From an uncultured Prevotellaceae bacterium (lineage in GTDB: Bacteria; Bacteroidota; Bacteroidia; Bacteroidales; Bacteroidaceae): a stretch of 64,000 nt of DNA. The DNA is taken from positions 1 to 64,000 of the forward strand of contig ONLU01000011.1 in the NCBI GenBank assembly GCA_900318795.1, in the 5' to 3' direction. The notes under the pieces were generated by a model. That model was not told the origin of the DNA. It worked only from the letters and a program-made list of their open reading frames with translations, and ran no database searches. Numbering within the stretch: position 1 is the first letter of the stretch; each line of letters opens with the position of its first letter. Shown here piece after piece: positions 57,611-64,000 of the stretch. Position numbers and translations under genes: made by a program.

Positions 57611-59716
57611 ATGAAAAAGATATTGATCATGACAATGGCAACGATTGCTACTACGGTGGCTACGGCCCAACAGCTGTCATATCCGAAGGCGGAGAAAGAC
57701 GGCACAGTAGACGAATATTTTGGCGTGAAGGTGGCTGACCCTTACCGCTGGCTGGAGAATGACACCAGCGCGCAGACGGCAGCCTGGGTGACAGCCGAGA
57801 ACAAAGTGACGAGCAACTATCTCGCTCGAATCCCCTTCCGTGGGAAATTGCTGAAGCGACTGACCGAGGTCGCCAACTACGAGAAAGTGTCTGCACCCCG
57901 CAAGCACAACGATAAGTGGTACTTCTTCAAGAACAATGGTCTGCAGAACCAGAGCGTGTGCTACGTGACAGACCGGCTGGGCGGAGAACCACGCGTATTC
58001 CTCGACCCCAACACGCTGAGTCAGGACGGAACGGTGGCACTGAAGGGCATCTACTTCTCGCACAATGGCCGCTGGGCTGCCTATGCCATCTCGCGCTCTG
58101 GCTCTGACTGGCAGGAGTTCTACGTCATCGACCTGAAGACGGGCCAGATGACCAACGACCACATTGAGTGGGCCAAGTTCTCGGGAGCAGCCTGGCAGGG
58201 CGACGGATTCTACTATTCGGCCTACGATGCCCCCGTGAAGGGCAAGGAGTTCTCGAACGTCAATGCCGGTCACAAGATATACTATCACCGGATGGGCACA
58301 CCCCAGTCCGAGGATGTGCTCTTCTATCAGAACCCGGCCTACCCCAAACGTTTCTACGGAGTCACCGTCAACGATGACGAGACGGTCATGTTTCTCTTTG
58401 AGAGCGGAGCAGGAGCAGGCAACAACCTCTTTGTGCGCGACCTACGCAAGAAGGACTGCCAGTTCATCCAGATGACGTCAGACATGGAACTGCAATACAT
58501 GCCCATAGAGACCGAGGGCGACCAGATATTCCTCTACACGAACTATAAGGCTCCCAAGGGACGCCTCATGGTAGCCGACATTCACAACCCTGGCATCAAT
58601 GACTGGCGCGAAGTGATTGGCGAGCAGTCATACATGATGGAGGATGTCAGCTGCATCAACCACCAGTTTGTCGTCACCTACAATCAGGATGCCTCCAACC
58701 ATGCCTACGTCTACACCATGCAGGGACAGTTGCGCCACGAAGTGAAGCTGCCGTCCGTGGGAAGCGTTGGTTTCTCAGGCGAGAAGAAGGAGAAGGAGTG
58801 TTTCTACACCTTCACATCGTTCACCCAGCCGGGCACCATCTACCAGTACGACATGGATGCCGGCCAAAGCACACTCTACAATGCACCCAAGGTGGCATTC
58901 CGCATGAACGACTACACTACCGAGCAGGTGTTCTTCCAGAGCAAGGACGGCACGCGCATCCCCATGTTCCTGACCTATAAGAAAGGACTGAAGCGCAATG
59001 GCAAGAACCCCGTCTACCTCTATGGCTACGGAGGTTTCAACATTGCACTGGGTCCCAGCTTCTCCAGCAATCGCATCCCATTCCTCGAACAGGGTGGCAT
59101 CTACGCACAGGTGACCCTTCGTGGTGGCAGCGAATATGGTGAAGCATGGCATCAGGCAGGCACCAAGATGCAGAAGCAGAACGTCTTCGACGACTTCATC
59201 GGAGCAGCAGAATACCTCATCAGCGAAGGCTATACCACCAAGGACCTGCTGGCTATTGTGGGTGGTTCCAACGGCGGACTGCTCGTCGGTGCCTGTATGA
59301 CGCAGCGTCCAGACCTCTATCGGGTAGCCATCCCACAGGTGGGCGTCATGGACATGCTGCGCTATCATAAGTTCACCATCGGCTGGAACTGGGCTTCAGA
59401 CTATGGCACCAGCGAGGACTCGAAGGAGATGTTCGAGTACCTGCGTGCCTACTCCCCACTCCACAACCTCAAGCCCGGCACCTCTTACCCTGCCACCCTC
59501 GTCACCACTGCCGACCACGACGATCGCGTAGTGCCTGCCCACTCGTTCAAGTTTGCTGCCACACTACAAGAGTGTCACCAAGGAGCCAACCCCGTGCTCA
59601 TACGCATTGACACCAAGGCAGGCCACGGAGGAGGCAAACCCCTGGCAAAAATCCTGGAAGAACAGGCAGACATCTATGGCTTCATCCTCTACAACATGGG
59701 ATTGAAATTCAAATAG
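57611..59716 (+). CDS. Prolyl oligopeptidase-family serine peptidase (S9A)
   Basis: 701 residues. Signal peptide 1-20 (MKKILIMTMATIATTVATAQ), then the N-terminal DPYRWLEND motif, a seven-blade propeller and an alpha/beta-hydrolase domain. Catalytic residues: Ser in GGSNGGLLVGA, Asp in TTADHDDRVVPAHSF, His in KAGHGGGKP. It cleaves short peptides after proline in the periplasm. Single-gene unit, with promoter at 57536-57566 and terminator at 59735-59777. Confidence 0.94.
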   Translation: MKKILIMTMATIATTVATAQQLSYPKAEKDGTVDEYFGVKVADPYRWLENDTSAQTAAWVTAENKVTSNYLARIPFRGKLLKRLTEVANYEKVSAPRKHNDKWYFFKNNGLQNQSVCYVTDRLGGEPRVFLDPNTLSQDGTVALKGIYFSHNGRWAAYAISRSGSDWQEFYVIDLKTGQMTNDHIEWAKFSGAAWQGDGFYYSAYDAPVKGKEFSNVNAGHKIYYHRMGTPQSEDVLFYQNPAYPKRFYGVTVNDDETVMFLFESGAGAGNNLFVRDLRKKDCQFIQMTSDMELQYMPIETEGDQIFLYTNYKAPKGRLMVADIHNPGINDWREVIGEQSYMMEDVSCINHQFVVTYNQDASNHAYVYTMQGQLRHEVKLPSVGSVGFSGEKKEKECFYTFTSFTQPGTIYQYDMDAGQSTLYNAPKVAFRMNDYTTEQVFFQSKDGTRIPMFLTYKKGLKRNGKNPVYLYGYGGFNIALGPSFSSNRIPFLEQGGIYAQVTLRGGSEYGEAWHQAGTKMQKQNVFDDFIGAAEYLISEGYTTKDLLAIVGGSNGGLLVGACMTQRPDLYRVAIPQVGVMDMLRYHKFTIGWNWASDYGTSEDSKEMFEYLRAYSPLHNLKPGTSYPATLVTTADHDDRVVPAHSFKFAATLQECHQGANPVLIRIDTKAGHGGGKPLAKILEEQADIYGFILYNMGLKFK

Positions 59717-59734
59717 AGCGATTCTGACGACACG

Positions 59735-59777
59735 ACACAAAAGAAGCTTCCCTTCAGTGGGGAAGCTTCTTTTGTGT
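59735..59777. terminator. Strong terminator after the oligopeptidase gene
   Basis: ACACAAAAGAAGCTTCCC and its exact reverse complement (18 bp) around a 7-nt loop. Confidence 0.92.
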
Positions 59778-59829
59778 GTAACCAGACAGTTTGACTTGCT
59801 TACATACCCTCCGGGCTGAAGGCAGCCCG

Positions 59830-60522
59830 TCAGTTTAAGACACGGCACAGTTTACGGAAGTCTGACTCCTTGCCGTAGCACACCAGCACGTCGCCTGCCT
59901 CCAAGGGTTTGTCCTCCCCTTCCGAGACGTTGGCTACCACGAAGGCATCGTACTCAATGCCGACGAAATTCTGCACCCTTTCCTTCTTCTTGACGGCAAT
60001 GATTTTCAGATGATAGTTCTCGTAGAGATGTAGGTCGTTGGCACGCTGCCCGACGAACTTCTCCGGAACGTCGAACTTATAGACGCAATACTCGGCATCT
60101 ACACGATAGAGTTCGGTTGTCACGCCGAGATCCATCTGGCGCACCAGCGAGCGTGCGGCACGTTCCTCGGGAATCAGAATCTTCTCGATGTCGAATGCCT
60201 GCAGGATGCTCTTGTGCACATAGTCGTTGGCACGTGCATAGATATTCTTTACGCCCAGTTTCTTCAACAGCGCCACCACACGGACTGAGGCTCCGAGATT
60301 ACTGCCTATCGCCACGATGACGACATCGACCTTCTTGAGTGGCAGCACGCCCAGGGCGAGCTCGTCGCAGGCATCAATTTGAAACGCGGCATCACAGATG
60401 TCCTTTACTCTCTCTACACGGCTGGCGTCGCTGTCAGCGGCAATGACCTCATGGCCCAGGGCTGACATCTCGTCTGCCAGCACTCTGCCGTAGGTTCCTA
60501 ATCCGATAATGATACACTTCAT
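59830..60522 (-). CDS. trkA: Potassium uptake regulator TrkA/KtrA
   Basis: 230 residues. A Rossmann NAD-binding RCK domain (GLGTYGRVLADEMSALGHEVIAADSD) and a C-terminal RCK_C domain (ELYRVDAEYCVYKFDVPEKF...). One RCK pair only, as in KtrA rather than E. coli TrkA, which has two. It gates the channel TrkH, encoded directly upstream with a 4-base overlap. Confidence 0.9.
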   Translation of the reverse strand: MKCIIIGLGTYGRVLADEMSALGHEVIAADSDASRVERVKDICDAAFQIDACDELALGVLPLKKVDVVIVAIGSNLGASVRVVALLKKLGVKNIYARANDYVHKSILQAFDIEKILIPEERAARSLVRQMDLGVTTELYRVDAEYCVYKFDVPEKFVGQRANDLHLYENYHLKIIAVKKKERVQNFVGIEYDAFVVANVSEGEDKPLEAGDVLVCYGKESDFRKLCRVLN

Positions 60523-62366
60523 GATATGGTGATATTGTCTTGAGGTAATTTGTAATAGTTCTGATTCTTATACTGCTTCAGCAGTCCCTGTGCCAACGTA
60601 ACCACACCCACACGACCTATAAACATGAGCACCACCAGCAGCACCTTGCTGGCATCCTGCAGTTGCGAGGTGATGCCCAACGACGAGCCCACGGTGGCGA
60701 AAGCTGACACACACTCGAAGACGATGGCCTTGAGGGGTAGGTCGGGGTCAGTAAGTGTGACGAGGAAGACGAAGAAGCTCAGCACCACGACGCTTACGAA
60801 GACGGCGGCATTGGCACGACGGATGGAGTCGGTAGACACTTCCCTGCCGGCAAACTCGACGCGGTCGGAGCCACGGAGGATGGACCTGATGTTGAGGATG
60901 GCTACGGCAAAGGCGTTGACCTTGACACCGCCTGCCGTCGACTGCGATGCACCGCCTATCCACATGAGCAGTGTATAGATGAAGATGGACTGCAGGCACA
61001 TGCTGTTGAGGTTGACGCTGATGAAACCTGCCGTACGTGGACTGACGGCATTGAAGAACGCCTGAGTCAGCTTCTCGTGGGTCTGCAAGCCGGCAAAGGT
61101 ATTGTCCCACTCAAAGAAGGCTATGAGCACTGTGCCTGACACGATGAGGACGGCAGTGGTCTTCAGCACAATCTTGGTGTTGAGGTCGTACAGATTGGGG
61201 ATGCTCAGGCTGGCGTAGCGTCTTCCTCTGAGCCACCGCCAGAGCACCCTCACACGTTTCGTCACGACAGCCTTCATATTGACCAGCACGGGATAGCCTA
61301 TGCCGCCGAGAATGATGAGCAGTGAGAGTATGACGTACAGCCAGCAGTGGCCACCCACCATGAGCACGGGCGCACTCATGCCGTCAGGATAGTTGGAGAA
61401 GCCTGCGTTGCAGAATGCCGATACGGAATGAAACACGCTGAAGAACAATTCGTGCCGAAGGTCCAGGCCTATCGTGCCGTGGATGTTCAGGAATATGCAG
61501 ACTGCCCCTGCGAGTTCCAGGGCTGCAGTAAATCCGAAGATGTTGAGCAAGGTGGACCATAGCGAAGCGAGTGATTTCGAGCTCACCATGTCGCGCACCA
61601 GCATCTGGCTGTAGATGCTCGTATTGCTCATAAAGAAGAGTGCGAAGAAACTGGTGATGGTCATGATGCCCAGTCCGCCCACCTGGATGAGCATGATGAT
61701 GACCATCTGTCCGAAACTGGTAAATGTGCTGGGCACGTCAATAGTAGTGAGTCCCGTCACGCAGACTGCACTGGTAGCCGTGAACAGCGAGTCAATCCAG
61801 GAGAGATGTACGCCGGGTTGGATGCAGCGTGGCATCAGCAACAAACCCGAGCCGGCCAGAATGATGAACATGAAGCTGACAGCCATCGCCAGAGCAGGAT
61901 TCGTCTTTCTGCCCATGGAGGTGATGACGGTATTGGAAATCTCAATGAAGGCAATCAGAAAGAGTATCAGCAAATGAGCTTCCCTGTTGCCCAGTATACT
62001 GATCAGGCCTATGTTGTGGTCAATTTTGAAGAACTCGACGATGATGGGTATCAGCGTCAGCATCAGCAAGCCGTTGATGATCCAGCCCAGGAAGCTAAAC
62101 GCCGACTTCCTCTTCCCTGGTTTGGTCAGGATAATACGGCCTACACGCTCAATAAGGAACATGCTCCATGCCCAGAAATACACCAGATCCAGTTCTCTTA
62201 TCAGCTTGTTTGTCAGTTCAAACCCGAATTCCAGCACGCCACCAACAATGACGCACAACGCACCAAGATTGGCCATAAAGGAAAATGCCATCAACGCCAT
62301 GTCGACGTATGGTGCCACATATTTCTTATGATAAGGTGCAAAGTCCTGAGCCCACAATATCTTCAT
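60519..62366 (-). CDS. trkH: TrkH/KtrB-family potassium uptake channel
   Basis: 615 residues, with ten or more membrane helices and four pore loops (for example TATSAVCVTGLTTID, SAFCNAGFSNYPDG, NAVSPRTAGF and ECVSAFATVGSSLG), each carrying the selectivity glycine. The N-terminal ~140 residues form an extra membrane region not found in minimal KtrB. It takes up potassium and is controlled by TrkA, encoded just downstream. No consensus promoter found. Confidence 0.9.
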   Translation of the reverse strand: MKILWAQDFAPYHKKYVAPYVDMALMAFSFMANLGALCVIVGGVLEFGFELTNKLIRELDLVYFWAWSMFLIERVGRIILTKPGKRKSAFSFLGWIINGLLMLTLIPIIVEFFKIDHNIGLISILGNREAHLLILFLIAFIEISNTVITSMGRKTNPALAMAVSFMFIILAGSGLLLMPRCIQPGVHLSWIDSLFTATSAVCVTGLTTIDVPSTFTSFGQMVIIMLIQVGGLGIMTITSFFALFFMSNTSIYSQMLVRDMVSSKSLASLWSTLLNIFGFTAALELAGAVCIFLNIHGTIGLDLRHELFFSVFHSVSAFCNAGFSNYPDGMSAPVLMVGGHCWLYVILSLLIILGGIGYPVLVNMKAVVTKRVRVLWRWLRGRRYASLSIPNLYDLNTKIVLKTTAVLIVSGTVLIAFFEWDNTFAGLQTHEKLTQAFFNAVSPRTAGFISVNLNSMCLQSIFIYTLLMWIGGASQSTAGGVKVNAFAVAILNIRSILRGSDRVEFAGREVSTDSIRRANAAVFVSVVVLSFFVFLVTLTDPDLPLKAIVFECVSAFATVGSSLGITSQLQDASKVLLVVLMFIGRVGVVTLAQGLLKQYKNQNYYKLPQDNITIS

Positions 62367-62425
62367 CTCATCTTAGGTATTTGTATTGCCAGATGGCAAG
62401 GTTGGGCCATGCCACTTAATTTTCA

Positions 62426-62461
62426 ATAACCCGCCCCTATTTGGCAACAAGGGCGGGTTAT
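62426..62461 (-). terminator. Terminator after the GH57 gene
   Basis: ATAACCCGCCC and GGGCGGGTTAT, 11-bp stem, 24 bp past the GH57 stop. Confidence 0.8.
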
Positions 62462-62484
62462 CATGTATGAGAGGGGTGAAATGT

Positions 62485-63918
62485 TTAGTTATTCTCTTCC
62501 TCAGCAGCAGGCTGTGCAGCCTCAGCGGCAGCCTTCTTGGAGGCAGCCTTCTTAGCAGGAGCCTTCTTGGCGGCGGCCTTTTTAGGAGCCTTCTTGGCGG
62601 CGGGCTTCTCGTCAGCAGCAGGCTCGTACTTCTCGAGGCGGGCCTTCAGACGGGTAATCTCGGCGTCCTTCATCTCAATCTCGTCACCCTGGTTACGGAT
62701 GGTAGTGAGCAGGGCGTTCAGCTCGTCGTTCTCAATCTCCTGAGGATAGAGGGCATTGACTCTGTTGATGAAGTCACCCAGGATGTTCATGTAGTTGGTG
62801 AAGGCATCGAACGGGCCGCTGTAGATGCCACGGTCCAGACCTACGTTAGAGGGCTTGGTGGTCATGAAGCGGAAATTGTTGGAAGCCTGCAGGTAGTCCC
62901 AGTCCTGATTGATGCGGGGATCGTCAGCTATACGCAGACGGTCTGCAACAGAGTAGAGCTTGTTGAAAGCCTCGCGCTGCATGGCGTTACCCAGCCAGCA
63001 TGAGCAGTCGCGCTCTTCGTCCACCCACGACAAGGTATCGGGCACGTCCAGATTGCCCACACTCTTCACCTTCATGCAGATCTCCGTAGGCGTAGAGAAG
63101 GTGATGCCTTTCTCCTTGGCGCAAGCGGGCAAGGCCTTCAGGAATTCAAGGATGTTGCTGGACAGCGGCTGGGCGATACCCAAGGCTGACAGTTCCATGA
63201 AAATATTGATGATCTGCTCCTCTTCTGGCAGGCGGGCAATGCGATCGATATAAGAATCAGCAAACAGGGGATAGCCTGCCCAGTCGCTATTGTTGAAGCG
63301 CAGCGAGATATCGTCAGACAGCTCGACATCGCGCAGCAACAGCTTCAGGTTAGGTGCAATGTTACAATTGTAGACATAGTGGGGCGACTTCCAGCCGAGT
63401 ACGTGCTTAGCACCCTCAGTGAGCATGCCCTTGAAACCCATGGCAGCAATCTGGCCGCCGATGTCGTCTGAGTAGATGAGCGATGAGTTACGGGCTACTG
63501 TAGGCTTCTTGCCAAAGTACTCCTCAATCTTGGCGCACTGCTTCTTGACATCAAGGGCAAAGGTCTCCTCGTTGGCCAATGAAGACAGGCCGTGAGAGTA
63601 AGGTTCTGCCAAGAACTCTACGCAACCGGTCTGGTTGAGCTCCTGCAACTTCTCAAGCACCTGAGGAGCATGCATCTCGAGCTGCTCAATACCTGTGCCG
63701 GAGAGTGAGAAGGCTACTTTGAAATACTCGCCGTTCTCGCGAATCATGTCGCCGATAGCATTCAGGGCTGGCATGTACGAGCGATTGGCAATGTCGGTGA
63801 TGCTACGCTCGTTCTCGTAGTCATCATAGTAATAATGGTCGGTACCGATATCGAAGAAACGGTAGCGCTTCAGATGGATAATCTGATGTATCTCGAAATA
63901 TAAACAAATTGTTTTCAT
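62485..63918 (-). CDS. Glycoside hydrolase family 57 protein with Lys/Ala tail
   Basis: 477 residues. The N-terminal MKTICLYFEIHQI, the FSLSGTGIEQL block, VEFLAEPYSHGLSSLA and ARNSSLIYSDDIGGQIAAM follow the GH57 alpha-amylase pattern; family catalysis uses a Glu (near LAEPYSH) and an Asp (in SDD). It would act on alpha-glucans in the cytosol. After about residue 405 comes a coiled coil (GDEIEMKDAEITRLKARLEK) and a tail of KKAP/KKAA repeats like histone H1, which should bind DNA or acidic partners. A partial gene follows upstream. Confidence 0.87.
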   Translation of the reverse strand: MKTICLYFEIHQIIHLKRYRFFDIGTDHYYYDDYENERSITDIANRSYMPALNAIGDMIRENGEYFKVAFSLSGTGIEQLEMHAPQVLEKLQELNQTGCVEFLAEPYSHGLSSLANEETFALDVKKQCAKIEEYFGKKPTVARNSSLIYSDDIGGQIAAMGFKGMLTEGAKHVLGWKSPHYVYNCNIAPNLKLLLRDVELSDDISLRFNNSDWAGYPLFADSYIDRIARLPEEEQIINIFMELSALGIAQPLSSNILEFLKALPACAKEKGITFSTPTEICMKVKSVGNLDVPDTLSWVDEERDCSCWLGNAMQREAFNKLYSVADRLRIADDPRINQDWDYLQASNNFRFMTTKPSNVGLDRGIYSGPFDAFTNYMNILGDFINRVNALYPQEIENDELNALLTTIRNQGDEIEMKDAEITRLKARLEKYEPAADEKPAAKKAPKKAAAKKAPAKKAASKKAAAEAAQPAAEEENN

Positions 63919-63950
63919 AAACTTTTCACTTTTAACTTTTCACTTTTATT
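63919..63950. repeat. AACTTTTCACTTTT tandem spacer
   Basis: Two to three units of AACTTTTCACTTTT between the GH57 gene and the next upstream gene; related to the AGTGAAAGGTGA repeats near tatA. Confidence 0.6.
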
Positions 63951-63953
63951 TTT

Positions 63954-64000
63954 TTACTGTTCCCAGCCGAGGGTACGTCTGTAGAGTGTGGCAATCCAGG
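63954..64000 (-). CDS. 3' end of an unidentified gene (cut by the window edge)
   Basis: 14 codons ending WIATLYRRTLGWEQ and a stop at 63954-63956. The rest lies beyond the window. The WxxxLYRxxLGW ending occurs in glycosyltransferases that neighbour GH57 genes in this phylum, but 14 residues do not allow an assignment. Confidence 0.35.
   Translation of the reverse strand, partial: WIATLYRRTLGWEQ

Overview
The window looks like a chromosomal segment of a Bacteroidota bacterium, most likely Prevotellaceae or a close relative. The reasons are promoters of the form TTTG-N19/20-TAnnTTTG, no Shine-Dalgarno-like start sites, and family types typical of that phylum: BspA-type leucine-rich repeats, plug-less OMP_b-brl_3 barrels, M56/TonB fusions, DUF4450, DUF4890, DUF4230 and S41/S28 lipoprotein peptidases. 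Genus is an inference; no rRNA or marker set is present to prove it.

Layout. 1-250: 3' end of a peptidoglycan amidase and a strong hairpin. 323-8939: an AT-richer accessory block bounded by two copies of a 24-nt repeat, one of which is the 3' end of guaA. It carries a leucine-rich-repeat protein, a SprT-like protease, a PD-(D/E)XK-like protein, a frameshifted gene, a string of small secreted and membrane proteins, an AbiE-type toxin-antitoxin pair flanked by ~70-100 bp repeats, and a Hanks-type kinase with a partner gene. No integrase was found in it. 8.9-13.7 kb: guaA, then a MurU-like nucleotidyltransferase, an AmgK-like kinase fused to a RapZ C-terminal domain (cell-wall sugar recycling), and a YjjG-like phosphatase. 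13.8-18.9 kb: a four-gene BlaI / M56-TonB / TPR / outer-membrane barrel operon with three matched operator-like dyads. 18.9-24.2 kb: a secreted DUF4450 glycosidase-like protein and groES-groEL. 24.2-29.4 kb (+): TSCPD protein, sppA, lpxK, punA, thiL. 29.5-31.8 kb: tRNA-Phe and a radical SAM / DUF4130 DNA-repair pair. 31.8-36.3 kb (-): glgP, pfkA and an orphan Cache sensor.

36.3-38.9 kb: a TolC remnant, a candidate small RNA, an AraC regulator and type II pantothenate kinase. 38.9-43.3 kb: mgtC divergent from tatA-tatC-[4Fe-4S membrane protein]-[aldo/keto reductase]; both downstream proteins carry twin-arginine motifs, so the Tat translocase sits in an operon with its apparent substrates. 43.3-51.7 kb: HI0933-like flavoprotein, glycerate kinase, tRNA-Val(CAC), a DUF4890 protein, two lipoprotein peptidases (S28, S41), a small barrel and a Ttd14-like ATPase-CYTH protein. 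51.7-52.7 kb: a gene-free kilobase packed with repeats, including a 365-bp element with ~52-bp inverted ends. 52.7-55.5 kb: small envelope proteins with a DUF4230 pair, and a uracil-DNA-glycosylase-like protein. 55.6-57.6 kb: a structured RNA, a promoter-terminator small RNA candidate, a KilA-N protein and another 5'-hairpin transcript. 57.6-64 kb: prolyl oligopeptidase, trkA-trkH, GH57 and a partial gene.

The most notable points are the guaA-bounded island, the Tat operon with its own substrates, the AmgK-RapZ fusion, the BlaI-controlled envelope operon, three or more candidate non-coding RNAs, and several genes whose promoter is so close to the ATG that the mRNA should be leaderless.
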